From CAWELS01 sp964468205 (lineage in GTDB: Bacteria > Acidobacteriota > Terriglobia > Bryobacterales > Bryobacteraceae): a stretch of DNA of 64,000 bases. The DNA is taken from NCBI GenBank assembly GCA_964468205.1, contig CAYXVG010000014.1, forward strand, positions 1 through 64,000, read 5' to 3'. Position 1 is the stretch's first letter; each line of letters opens with the position of its first letter. The position numbers and the translations under genes were made by a program. The notes under the pieces were generated by a model. That model was not told the DNA's origin and did no database searches. It saw nothing but the letters and a program-made list of their open reading frames with translations. This document shows, piece by piece, positions 1 through 8,304 of this stretch.

Positions 1-1
1 A

Positions 2-553
2 GCGACTGTGGTGGCCGGACAGACCGTCGGGATCAAGGACGGCTTGCTCAGCATTGTGCAGGCCTCCGGTGACCCAGGGGACGAGACCGGCTCGGCGCCG
101 TCCGACGTTGAAGGCAGGGCAGTCGTTCGGAAGTTCCTCACGTCGTATCTCACCTACACGCCAGCCAACGTGGAGCGGCAGTATGTGGACGCGCTGAACA
201 TGATGGCGCTGAACTTTCGGACACTCGGGATGAACAGGTTCCGCGAGGATGACACACTCGGCCGAATCAAGACTGACTCGATCACTTCCAGCGTCAGGAT
301 CCGCTCTATCGAGCCAGTCGCCGGCATGCCCTGGGTGTACGAGGTGTTCGCCGCGAAGGAAGTCCATCGGCTCAACTCGCAGCGGATCGAGTATACGGAG
401 AAGATGGACTGCCGATATCAAGTTCGGCTGGTATACTCGGGCCGCCTCCAGCTCCACCCTACCGGGCTGCTCGTCGGGGAGTTCTGGGAGCAGCAGATGG
501 TGGGTGAGAGGGACATCGGGCTGGAACGGAGGAGCACGCTTCTGGACCGTTGA
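2..553 (+). CDS. TraE/VirB8-like conjugation protein, 5' end outside window
   Basis: The reading frame is open to the left edge, so the true start may lie outside the window; a GTG at 8 is the first possible start. The visible part has a segment TPANVERQYVDALNMM followed by a beta-rich stretch. This resembles the periplasmic domain of TraE/VirB8-type proteins, which are inner-membrane scaffold parts of conjugative type IV secretion. No membrane anchor is visible, as expected if the N-terminus is missing. The family call rests on pattern resemblance only and is tentative. If right, the defence-like operon that follows is cargo of a conjugative element. Confidence 0.45.
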   Translation, partial: ATVVAGQTVGIKDGLLSIVQASGDPGDETGSAPSDVEGRAVVRKFLTSYLTYTPANVERQYVDALNMMALNFRTLGMNRFREDDTLGRIKTDSITSSVRIRSIEPVAGMPWVYEVFAAKEVHRLNSQRIEYTEKMDCRYQVRLVYSGRLQLHPTGLLVGEFWEQQMVGERDIGLERRSTLLDR

Positions 554-625
554 GCCGTCCGCCGACATCGCGGTAGCGGCCATTGCTGTCGTCGATCGCG
601 TGCGCGAAACCCTCACCGTCCTGCG

Positions 626-642
626 TGCACCGCGGCGGTGCA
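626..642. promoter_or_regulatory. 17-bp palindrome, candidate operator of the RHH operon
   Basis: A perfect palindrome (8-bp arms, one central G) lies just upstream of a TAGAAT hexamer at 654-659 that could be a -10 element. The ribbon-helix-helix gene starts at 719. RHH proteins commonly bind short palindromes in their own promoters, so autoregulation is a reasonable inference. No good -35 was seen. Confidence 0.35.
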
Positions 643-718
643 AGGTGGTGCGCTAGAATGAGCGTCGAGGGCAGGAGTGAACAAGAAGACTCAACGCACA
701 AAAGCCGCAGGATCGGGC

Positions 719-883
719 ATGCCGCGCGCATCCATCAGCTTTCCGCTGGAGCTGTATCACGCCCTTGAGGAACTCGCAAAGCGGAAGAAAGTCTCGCTCG
801 CCTGGGTGATTCGGGATGCTGCCGAGCGGTATGTATCCGCGGAAATGGTTCCGCAGAATGCCAGACGTCGGGGGGCGAAATAA
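719..883 (+). CDS. Ribbon-helix-helix (CopG/Arc-type) DNA-binding protein
   Basis: A 54-residue protein beginning MPRASISFPLELYHALEEL, then a basic turn and a second helix ending in DAAERYV. This is the strand-helix-helix layout of dimeric RHH regulators. ATG 719 is preferred because an AGGA at 709-712 sits 6 bases upstream. An in-frame GTG at 677 would add 14 residues but has its AGGA directly abutting the start. The stop at 883 is followed at once by the GTG of the ATPase gene, so the two are probably translated from one message. It is likely the operon regulator, perhaps acting through the palindrome at 626-642. Confidence 0.7.
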   Translation: MPRASISFPLELYHALEELAKRKKVSLAWVIRDAAERYVSAEMVPQNARRRGAK

Positions 884-3577
884 GTGCCATCCGCTGACAA
901 GATTCAGGGCCAGCAGCCTCAGCAGAAACCCAAAGGGGCGGGTGCCGCCTCACCGCCCACCCCTGCACTTTTTGATCACGGTTCTACATGGGTGCGCGCC
1001 GATTTTCATATGCACACTGCGGCTGACCGGGAGTTCAGCTATTCCGGCGATCCGGACTTTTTCGTCACTGAGTATGTGGCGGCTCTTGCATCGGCCGGCA
1101 TCCATGTGTCCGTTATTACGAATCACAACAAGTTTGATCGAGACGAATTCAAGGTTTTGGCGAAGCAGGGCCGCAAGCAGGAGGTCTTTCTTCTTCCCGG
1201 TCTAGAACTCTCCGTAAAGGACGGGTCCAGCGGCATCCACACGCTGGTGGTCTTCAGTGACGAATGGATATCGAACCCCGAGAACCAAAACTACATCCAG
1301 TCCTTCCTGAACGTCACATTCGCGGGACAATCCAACTTCGAGCATGAAAACGGCCGATCGAACCACGACTTGCAGGAAACCATTCGCGAGCTAGACAAGT
1401 TCGGGCGGGACTTCTTTCTGATTTGCGCCCACGTCGAGGCCAACAATGGGCTATGGGGCGGTCTGTCGGGCGGACGCATCCGCGAGCTAGGTAAATCAGA
1501 CCTCTTCCTCTCACGTTGCCTGGGCTTTGAAAAAGTGACTACCCACGACCAGCGCCAGAAGGTTAGGTCCTGGCTCGAAGACCGGTATCCGGCCGAAGTG
1601 GAAGGTTGTGACTGCAAGTCGATACAGGACATCGGCAAGGGCAAACAGACCCTCCTGAAGATTGGCGCGTTCACATTCGAAGCGGTCAAGTTCGCCCTCA
1701 TAGATCATGCGAACCGGGTGGCTCCCAAGCCTCCCAAGATCGAGCATTCCCATGTGAAACGCATCGCGTTCGAGGGGGATAAGCTCAACGGCCGGGTCAT
1801 CAATCTGTCTCCCGAGCTTAACACCTTCATCGGAATCCGCGGCAGCGGAAAATCCACGATCCTTGAGGCAATCCGCTTCGCGCTGGACGTGAGTTTTGGC
1901 AAGAATGCCGCCGACCGCGAATATAAGGAAGGCTCCATCAAGCACGCCCTAGCCAGCGGCGGCAAAGTGACCCTGACAGCCGTCGACCGGCACGGGCACG
2001 AGTATGAGGTCCGGCGCATCGTGGACGAGCAGCCGGATGTCTATGTCGGCGGCGAGCTCCAGCCCGGCATCAACATCCGTGAAACCGTGGTGCACAAGCC
2101 GATCTATTTTGGGCAGAAGGACCTCTCCAACACCGGGCAGGGATTTGAAAACGACCTAGTGGAGAAACTGGCCGGCGAAAAGCTTGTCGATATTCGCCAT
2201 TCCATCGCCGTCCAGCGCCAGACGGTCGTTGAGCTGATACGGCGGCTGCAAAAACTCTCGGACGTGGGAGAGAAGCAGAAAGAGTATCAGGCCAAGAGGC
2301 AGGACGCGGAATGTCGCCTGAAGGTATTCAAGCAGCACGGCGTAGAGGAAAAGCTGCAAAAACAGGTCCTCTTCGAGCAGGATTCCCGCGCGGTGAAGGA
2401 TCTGAGTGACTTTATCTCCAGCTACGTGCAGGAACTCGACGACTTCATCGCCAGATACGCGGACGAGTTCGCGGCCCGGCGCAAGTACGTATCGAAGCAG
2501 AACGCGGAATTCTTTACGCAGGTGTTGGCGGGCTTCGACAAGGTTGCCAAAGGGTTTGCGGACATCAACAAAATAGCCGACCTGTCCAAGGCGGGGGCGA
2601 CGGAACTCGAAGGCAAGGTTAAGGAGTTCGCCGCTCTGAAGAACGGGCTCAAAGAGGAGTTCGCCGAGAACGCCCGTAACTTGTCAGATGAACTGAAGTC
2701 CAGCGGCGTGACCGCCATTGAACCCGACGAGTTCCTCAAACTGCGAAAGACCATCGAGAACGCAACGCAACTGCTCGGCGCGCTTGCAAAGGAAAGGGAG
2801 CAGCAGGCCGCGCTCCGGACACAGCTTCTAGCCGCCCTCACGGAACTTAACGACCACTGGCATGAGGAGTTCAAGTTAATCAAGGAGCAACTGGATCTCA
2901 TCAACCGGCAGGAAACGGCGCTGCAGATCGAGATCGAGTATAAGGGGGATAAGGCGGTTTTCCTCAAGTATCTCAAAGACCTGTTCCGGGGAAGCAAGCT
3001 GCGTGAAACCACGATCAGTGAGCTGGTCACGTCCTTTGCCGACGGCGCCGCGATGTATCGTGATTTCGACAGGGTCAGGAGTACGGTTGGTGCTTCCGCC
3101 GCGACGCTAGAGGAGTATTTCCAGCGGAACCTCAGCGCCCTGCTCACGTGGCAGGTTCCCAACTCCTATGTGATCAAGTACCACGGAAAGCAGCTCAAGC
3201 AGCATTCGCTCGGGCAGCGCGCCTCCGCGCTGATTCTTTTCGTGTTGAGCCAGCGCGACAACGATGTCGTTATTATCGACCAGCCCGAGGACGATCTGGA
3301 CAACCAGACGATTTACGAGGATGTCATCAAGCTCGTGCGCAAGCTTAAGCCGGACATCCAGTTCATCTTCGCCACCCATAACCCGAACATTCCCGTCCTT
3401 GGCGATGCCGAGCAGATCATCGCCTGCAGTTACACCAGCGATTCGATCGAAGTGACCGTCGGCAGTATCGACTCGCCGCCGCTCCAAGATGCGATTGTCA
3501 GCATCATGGAAGGCGGGAGCGAAGCGTTCCGGCGACGCAAAGAAATTTATCAGATATGGAAACGGCAGAGCTTCTAG
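884..3577 (+). CDS. PHP-domain / SMC-like ATPase (Ppl/TrlF-type)
   Basis: An 897-residue two-part protein. Residues about 38-290 form a PHP phosphoesterase-type domain: the HMH motif is at 42-44, with a later TNHNKFD segment and PGLELS. Residues about 295-890 form an SMC/ABC-type ATPase: Walker A GIRGSGKST at 317-325, a long coiled-coil-like charged middle, an ABC signature near SLGQRAS (from 775), and Walker B IIDQPEDD around 797-804. PHP-ATPase fusions include the anti-phage protein Ppl and proteins annotated as TrlF-family. A nuclease or phosphoesterase gated by an ATP-driven sensor is the likely mode, by inference. GTG start; the 3' end overlaps the next gene by 22 bases. Confidence 0.85.
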   Translation: MPSADKIQGQQPQQKPKGAGAASPPTPALFDHGSTWVRADFHMHTAADREFSYSGDPDFFVTEYVAALASAGIHVSVITNHNKFDRDEFKVLAKQGRKQEVFLLPGLELSVKDGSSGIHTLVVFSDEWISNPENQNYIQSFLNVTFAGQSNFEHENGRSNHDLQETIRELDKFGRDFFLICAHVEANNGLWGGLSGGRIRELGKSDLFLSRCLGFEKVTTHDQRQKVRSWLEDRYPAEVEGCDCKSIQDIGKGKQTLLKIGAFTFEAVKFALIDHANRVAPKPPKIEHSHVKRIAFEGDKLNGRVINLSPELNTFIGIRGSGKSTILEAIRFALDVSFGKNAADREYKEGSIKHALASGGKVTLTAVDRHGHEYEVRRIVDEQPDVYVGGELQPGINIRETVVHKPIYFGQKDLSNTGQGFENDLVEKLAGEKLVDIRHSIAVQRQTVVELIRRLQKLSDVGEKQKEYQAKRQDAECRLKVFKQHGVEEKLQKQVLFEQDSRAVKDLSDFISSYVQELDDFIARYADEFAARRKYVSKQNAEFFTQVLAGFDKVAKGFADINKIADLSKAGATELEGKVKEFAALKNGLKEEFAENARNLSDELKSSGVTAIEPDEFLKLRKTIENATQLLGALAKEREQQAALRTQLLAALTELNDHWHEEFKLIKEQLDLINRQETALQIEIEYKGDKAVFLKYLKDLFRGSKLRETTISELVTSFADGAAMYRDFDRVRSTVGASAATLEEYFQRNLSALLTWQVPNSYVIKYHGKQLKQHSLGQRASALILFVLSQRDNDVVIIDQPEDDLDNQTIYEDVIKLVRKLKPDIQFIFATHNPNIPVLGDAEQIIACSYTSDSIEVTVGSIDSPPLQDAIVSIMEGGSEAFRRRKEIYQIWKRQSF

Positions 3578-4728
3578 AAACCATCGCGCGCGGAGAGGAC
3601 ACCCGCCACCAGTTCAAGGCGGATGCGACGAATGCGACTGCGCTGGCGTCGGAGATCGCTGCCTTTGCGAATGCCTCGGGTGGTCAGATCTTCATCGGCG
3701 TGGGTGATGACGGCACCATCCAGGCGCTCGACGTCGCGAATGTGGGACGGATCAATCAGCTCATCGCCAATGCCGCCTCGAATGGAATTCGTCCCCCTGT
3801 TAACCCTGTCACTGAGAATGTCGCTGTAGTTGGCGGACTCGTGATCGTCGTTACCATACCCGAGGGAATCAGCAAGCCCTACACGGACAACTCGGGAGCG
3901 ATCTGGGTGAAGAGCGGCAGCGACAAACGTCGCGTGACCGCGCGCGAGGAAATGCAGCGGATGTTTCAGAGTTCGCTGCTCATTCACGGAGACGATGTAC
4001 CCGTCGCGGGATCCTCCGCCGCGGATATCGACATGGAAGTCTTCCGCCATTTTTTCCGATCGCGATACGAACAGGAGCTGGAAGAACAGGATCTATCCTT
4101 AGCTCAGGTCTTATCGAACATGCGGCTGTTGGCCGACGAGCGGCTGACCGTTACAGGAATCCTTCTGTTCGCCAGGAACCCGGCGGCTCTGCTGCCGGTA
4201 TTCCATATCAAGGCCGTCTCCTATTCCGGAAACGACATTCACGAGACCACATATCTAGAGAGCGCGGACTTCACCGGCCGCATTGACGAACAGTTTGAAG
4301 GAGCGCTCAGCCTTGTGCTCAGGCATTTGCGAAGAGGGCAGGGGGGGCAGGATGTCAACTCCTTAGGAGAACTGGAGATTCCGCGGATCGCGCTGGAAGA
4401 GTTGCTTGCGAATGCTTTGATTCATCGCGATTATTTTGTCTCCGCGTCTATCAGACTCTTCATTTTTGACAATCGGATCGAAATCATCAGTCCAGGTAGT
4501 CTGCCGAACAATCTGACGGTCGCGAATATCCGAAGCGGAACGTCGAACATGCGTAATCCGTTCCTCAGTTCCCTGGCTACTCATGTGCTTCCTTACCGTG
4601 GACTCGGGACCGGAATCTTGCGCGCCCTCCGGGCCTATCCCACCATTGACTTTGAAGATGACCGCGAGCGAAACGAATTCCGGGTCACGATCCGACGCCG
4701 CACCGAGGCTCCCTTGACGCATTCATAG
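3556..4728 (+). CDS. AlbA_2 (Schlafen-type) domain protein with C-terminal HATPase-like region
   Basis: A 390-residue protein. Residues about 5-120 look like the AlbA_2/Schlafen nucleic-acid-binding domain, with ASEIAAFANASGGQIFIGV as the hallmark. Around residues 275-310 a segment IALEELLANALIHRDYF and FDNRIEIISPG matches the GHKL/HATPase_c_4 region found in RecG-related C-terminal proteins. The family is usually annotated as a putative DNA-binding or RecG-like protein without helicase motifs. Such proteins often sit in defence islands. It overlaps the upstream ATPase gene by 22 bases and ends 6 bases before the HD gene, so the three are one transcription unit. Confidence 0.8.
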   Translation: METAELLETIARGEDTRHQFKADATNATALASEIAAFANASGGQIFIGVGDDGTIQALDVANVGRINQLIANAASNGIRPPVNPVTENVAVVGGLVIVVTIPEGISKPYTDNSGAIWVKSGSDKRRVTAREEMQRMFQSSLLIHGDDVPVAGSSAADIDMEVFRHFFRSRYEQELEEQDLSLAQVLSNMRLLADERLTVTGILLFARNPAALLPVFHIKAVSYSGNDIHETTYLESADFTGRIDEQFEGALSLVLRHLRRGQGGQDVNSLGELEIPRIALEELLANALIHRDYFVSASIRLFIFDNRIEIISPGSLPNNLTVANIRSGTSNMRNPFLSSLATHVLPYRGLGTGILRALRAYPTIDFEDDRERNEFRVTIRRRTEAPLTHS

Positions 4729-4734
4729 AGGAAC

Positions 4735-5139
4735 ATGGCGGACCTGGAGTTTGAAACTTCTGCTCTCTGGCAGACGGCCTTCGCGGAACGCCCGAAGGAT
4801 CGGCACGCTGCGGCACGTGCCGCGCTAAGGCAAAAATTCCTGGATCTCCGAGAGAAAGTGGCCTTGCTGGTGGCGCCGATTGCCAAGGACATTCCAGGGC
4901 TCACGGTCCATGACGTAACCCACCTTGATGCCTTATGGGAAACCACCAGCCTTATAGCAGGTCCGGACCAGACCATTAATCCTGCCGAAGCCTACGTTCT
5001 GGGCGCATCCATTCTGCTGCACGATGCCGGAATGTGCCTCGCGGCCTATCCAGACGGTCTTGCGAGCATCAAGGAGACAACGGAATGGAAAAGCTTCAAC
5101 GGTTCGAGAACGGTGTCGAGCACTACAAGCACATCGTGA
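4735..5139 (+). pseudogene. HD-CE-like phosphohydrolase, truncated
   Basis: The first ~115 residues resemble the N-terminus of HD-CE-type metal-dependent phosphohydrolases: LTVHDVTHLDALWETTSL, then ASILLHDAGM, which supply the H and HD metal ligands. Full-length relatives are several hundred residues and usually continue into a GHKL ATPase region. Here the family sequence stops at about base 5,088, after KETTEWK. It is replaced by a short unrelated tail, with a stop at 5139. A different frame becomes coding-like from 5085, which suggests a deletion or recombination junction. The gene begins 6 bases after the AlbA_2 gene. Confidence 0.65.
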
Positions 5140-5445
5140 CACGCCGCTATCTCCTGCTTGACCAGAGTGGGCGGTGTTTGGCCTGGACCGATGACGGACT
5201 CAAGGAGGCGCCGTTTGAACAGGAGTGGAAGCGCGTCAGTGGACGCGCTGGAGGAAGACAGGACGACGGCGACAGCAACTGAAGATGCGACAGGCGGGAG
5301 GCCGGGTACCGAGGGGTCGGGTGCGACCGGGAGACCGTCAAGGCGCCGCGGCGGACGGCGATCCCGAAACCAGACAGCCGTCAGCGTCCGCTACTTCGCC
5401 GGCCGGCCCGCGGAGCCGGACGCCAAGCCGACTTTCGTGGATTAA
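5085..5445 (+). other. Unidentified overlapping ORF remnants after the HD junction
   Basis: From ATG 5085 a 65-codon frame runs to 5282. Its mixed charged/hydrophobic sequence (for example RRYLLLDQSGRCLAWTDDG) looks more like protein than shadow. A second frame from about 5191 to 5445 encodes a basic, low-complexity stretch ending in VRYFAGRPAEPDAKPTFVD. The two overlap, and neither is recognised. They may be remnants of one frameshifted gene joined to the broken HD gene. Bases 5446-5480 hold nothing recognisable. Confidence 0.3.
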
Positions 5446-5480
5446 CAGGTCAGGAGGCAACGGCCGACAGTCCGCGGTGA

Positions 5481-6314
5481 CTACGGGAGTGGCGGCAGTT
5501 TCAGGTTGCTTCCTTGAGCTTGGAAGATCGCCATTTCCACGTCCCGGGCGCGCCACTCGGTATCGTGGGATGACGGGGGTATAAGCGCGGTCAGCTTGCG
5601 CGCAGTGTAATTGCACCATTCCCTGAAGGACTCGACGAACTTCCAGTCGGAGAACGTCAACACCGTGGCGCCGTTGGCTGGATATTTTGGAGGCATCAAC
5701 TCAGGAGCATCCGGGTCCGCCGCGTTATGAACCGACCTATTTTCAAGTACCCATTTCGCGGTACGCGTGTCCACCATCGGGAATCTCTCGGGAGCCATGA
5801 AGGCCGGGAAGGTGGCGGCGACGGCGATGGCCCCGGAACTGAAGAGAAGGCTTTGGAAGCGCTTGAATCTGTCACGAGAAGGGCATTCGATGTATGACCA
5901 GCATCGGTCCCACAGATCACGGAATGTGGTCCGCTGGTCCGCCAGCCGCCTGATTACGCGCGTGTTTGTGTTATTCGCGCGTCCACCTTGGGTGTACAGC
6001 TTCCAGAACACGACCTCGTACCAAGGTTCAATAGCCTCGCGGCAACTGGCCCGGAAGTGTTTCTCGAACTCGATTGTTTCCGCTCGATTGCCGATCGCTC
6101 CGTTCCTGTTGAACCAATCGGGATGTTCCGAGGCGGCAGCGAACTTGGTTAAGTCAAAGGGATATCCGTAGGCGTCAAGAGCCTGACGCCAGATGGAGGG
6201 GGCGTTATTGAGATTGGTGGCGTTGCCGGGATTGGCTCGGATGCGGCACTGATTGCCTATCCGTTCGTCAGTGACTTCGGCGTTATTGAGGTTGGTGGCG
6301 TTGCCGGGATTGGC
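5481..6314 (-). pseudogene. Unidentified protein, open frame without a start codon (5'-truncated)
   Basis: A 277-codon frame runs from just after the MTH1187 stop at 6315 down to 5481. Its composition is protein-like throughout (for example PDWFNRNGAIGNRAE and FPAFMAPERFPMVDTRTAK). No ATG, GTG or TTG occurs in frame before GTG 6011, so about 100 coding-like residues have no start. The 5' end therefore appears lost, and the frame is joined to the end of the MTH1187-type gene. The first 38 codons contain an imperfect 26-codon duplication (ANPGNATNLNNA twice). The PERFPMVDTR segment faintly recalls helix-hairpin-helix proteins that carry PxRFPxxD, but no family is assigned. Confidence 0.5.
6201..6238. 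repeat. 38-bp direct repeat, copy 1
   Basis: Matches 6279-6316 with one difference, a 78-bp period. On the minus strand it encodes ANPGNATNLNNA. It sits in the start-less frame next to the broken MTH1187-type gene. Confidence 0.85.
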
Positions 6315-6316
6315 TC
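6279..6316. repeat. 38-bp direct repeat, copy 2
   Basis: Second copy of the repeat at 6201-6238. It overlaps the stop codon of the frameshifted MTH1187-family gene, so the duplication is placed exactly at the gene junction. Confidence 0.85.
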
Positions 6317-6631
6317 AGTCTTCGGGGCGGAGCTTTTCTTCCACGCTGCGGACTTTGTCGTCCATTCCCTGGTCGCGGTCGGTGCGGGTTCCGAACCGCA
6401 TATTGGTGGAGATTCGTGGCACTCCGGCGTCGTGGAGCGCCTCGTGGCAGCGCTTCACGGCGGCGAAGACGTCATCCCAGTCGCCTTCAATGTTCGTTCC
6501 GTAGGCGCGTGTAGCCTGGTCTTGAGACCGGCGTCTGTCAGGATGCGCTCACAGACGGCGATCTCCCTGGACACGGACACGCCGACGCCGATGGGGATGA
6601 TGCACAGATCCGCAATCACCTTCATAGACAT
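6315..6631 (-). pseudogene. MTH1187-family thiamine-binding protein, frameshifted
   Basis: Translating the minus strand from ATG 6631 gives MSMKVIADLCIIPIGVGVS and then a continuation typical of the ~100-residue MTH1187/YqgV thiamine-binding family. After TRLHA (near 6510) the frame breaks. The family sequence resumes in another frame as YGTNIEGDWDDVFAAVKRC and runs to TGA at 6317-6315. The span is 317 bases, so two bases are extra or one is missing. A GC dinucleotide repeat at about 6505-6509 is the likely site. It is either a real frameshift or a sequencing error; the disrupted neighbouring frame and the repeat make decay plausible. Confidence 0.7.
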
Positions 6632-6762
6632 AATCGTAGCGGACTTGCCCGGGGCGATTGCAGTCCGGAGCGGTACTGTGAGGGAATTGTGTCGCGGGCC
6701 GGCGGCATCCTGGAGTCACCAAGTTCGGCGGATTGTTTGTTGCCGGGCCCGCGCCCTCGCGC

Positions 6763-7998
6763 TTACCAGTGCGATAGTGAGCCGTCCGGCCGGCGGTAGA
6801 AGTTGCCGCGCCGGTACTCCGTCACCTCGCCGACCTTGGTCAGTTGGTTCATGTCGGGGGTGACGCCAAGTCCGGGACGGAGATTCGGGTACAGCTTGCC
6901 CTCCTTGAAGTCGACGCACTCGGGCAGGTGCTCGATGGGCCGGTCTCCGTAGTTGTACTCGAACATCACGGGACCGGGGAAGGTGGAGAGGCAGTTCACC
7001 AGCGCGGCGGTGGCGACGGGGCCGGTGAAGTGCGGCACGATGCCGACGGCGTGCGTTTCACACAGCGCCGCGATCTTCATCCACTCGGTGATGCCGCCGA
7101 CGTTGGGCAGAGTGGCGCGGATGAAGTCGATGTCGTGGTTCTCGACCAGCTTGACGAAGTCCCAGCGGTGTCCCCACTCTTCACCATGCGTGAGGGGTAC
7201 GGTGGTCATCATGCGGAGCTTGGGGATGTCCATGAGCGCGTGTTCATCGCGCACAGGGTCCTCGACGAAGTAGGGCTCAAACTCCTCGATGGCCCGGCAG
7301 GCGCGGACGGAGTCGGCGTAGTCGAAGCGTTGGTGAAAGTCGATGCACCAGTCGCCGCTCTCTCCGACGCCCTCCCGAATTTCCTCGGCGTTGCGGGCGG
7401 TCTGGCGAACGGCTTCACGGGTGTTGTATCCTGCGCCGTCTTCAGAGGGGCCGGGAGCGGAGGTACGGAAGGCCCGGTAGCCGGCCTCCATGGTAGCGCG
7501 GGCACGCTCGCGGAGGGTCCAGCGCACGCCACGAGGAGGACGAGCACCGCCGGTGGCGTAGCACTCGCAGTACTTGCGGACAGTGCCGCCGAGAAGCTGA
7601 TGGATTGGCAAATCGAGGACCTTTCCCTTGATGTCCCAGAGGGCCAGGTCCATGGCGCCGACGGCGTGGGTCTTCTCGCGTCCGGGCGGGTAGAACCACG
7701 AGATGAACATGTGCTGCCAGATCTGCTCGCTGTGAAACGGGCTCTGTCCGACCAAGCTCCCGGCGCCCTGCTCCAGCATTTCTTTCGTGCCACCCTCGCC
7801 GATACCGGTGACCCCGATGTCGGTTTCCACGGTGACGATCATGTTGCTCTGGTTCACGAGGCGGTTGACCTTCGGTGGTTCGTAAATGTTGACCTTGGTG
7901 ATTTTGGCCTCGGGCAGCGCGGCGTTGGCGCGTGGAGGCTGGGCCAGGGCGGCGCCACCAGCGACCGCCAGGGACTGCAAGAAATTCCGGCGTTTCAT
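6763..7998 (-). CDS. Exported enolase-superfamily protein (mandelate racemase/muconate lactonizing type)
   Basis: A 411-residue protein with a Tat-type leader (MKRRNFLQSLAVAGGAALA). The N-terminal capping domain is followed by a barrel with DLALWDIKGK, an FHQRFDY segment, EDP in FVEDPVRDE and HGEEWG, which carry the metal-ligand positions typical of MR/MLE acid-sugar dehydratases. Substrate cannot be read from sequence. ATG 7998 is chosen because a GAGG lies 9 bases upstream and the twin-arginine leader starts there; the frame upstream is not signal-like. It is the first intact backbone gene beyond the decayed island. Confidence 0.85.
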   Translation of the reverse strand: MKRRNFLQSLAVAGGAALAQPPRANAALPEAKITKVNIYEPPKVNRLVNQSNMIVTVETDIGVTGIGEGGTKEMLEQGAGSLVGQSPFHSEQIWQHMFISWFYPPGREKTHAVGAMDLALWDIKGKVLDLPIHQLLGGTVRKYCECYATGGARPPRGVRWTLRERARATMEAGYRAFRTSAPGPSEDGAGYNTREAVRQTARNAEEIREGVGESGDWCIDFHQRFDYADSVRACRAIEEFEPYFVEDPVRDEHALMDIPKLRMMTTVPLTHGEEWGHRWDFVKLVENHDIDFIRATLPNVGGITEWMKIAALCETHAVGIVPHFTGPVATAALVNCLSTFPGPVMFEYNYGDRPIEHLPECVDFKEGKLYPNLRPGLGVTPDMNQLTKVGEVTEYRRGNFYRRPDGSLSHW

Positions 7999-8304
7999 AG
8001 GTTTGTTCCTCTCGTCAGGCGGTTTCGAGTCTGCCTGGATTCCCATCCGGGCTGTTTGTCCGGACCAGTATACTCCCGCTGGAGTTCAGCTTTGGGACTT
8101 CCCCCGTTCGGCTATTTTCTTATTTGGCTTGACGGTGGGCCTGGTCCATAGTTGGGTGGTGACTGCCGCTTCACGGATAAAGACGGAGCGCGTCAGAGCT
8201 TTAGATCGCGGCGCCTGGGCCGCGTATCCAGCTACACGAGGAGTTGGCGCTCACCGCAAATACGGGACCCCGGTGTTGGTTGCGCGACCACTCTTTGTCC
8301 GCTG
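7999..8304. other. Intergenic region with palindromic AGTATACT
   Basis: No gene is evident. An 8-bp palindrome AGTATACT at 8067-8074 reads as a TATACT -10 hexamer on both strands, about 70 bases upstream of the enolase-family gene. The same octamer occurs at 10029-10036. Confidence 0.4.

Noticed and set aside
5091..5096. AAGCTT (HindIII) site at the HD-gene junction, possible cloning chimera
   Set aside because: A 6-base site occurs by chance often, and modern assembly does not use restriction joining; natural rearrangement is the simpler reading.
6844..8151. 435-codon plus-strand frame antisense to the first enolase-family gene
   Set aside because: Composition and repeats are typical of an antisense shadow, and the minus-strand gene has clear motifs.
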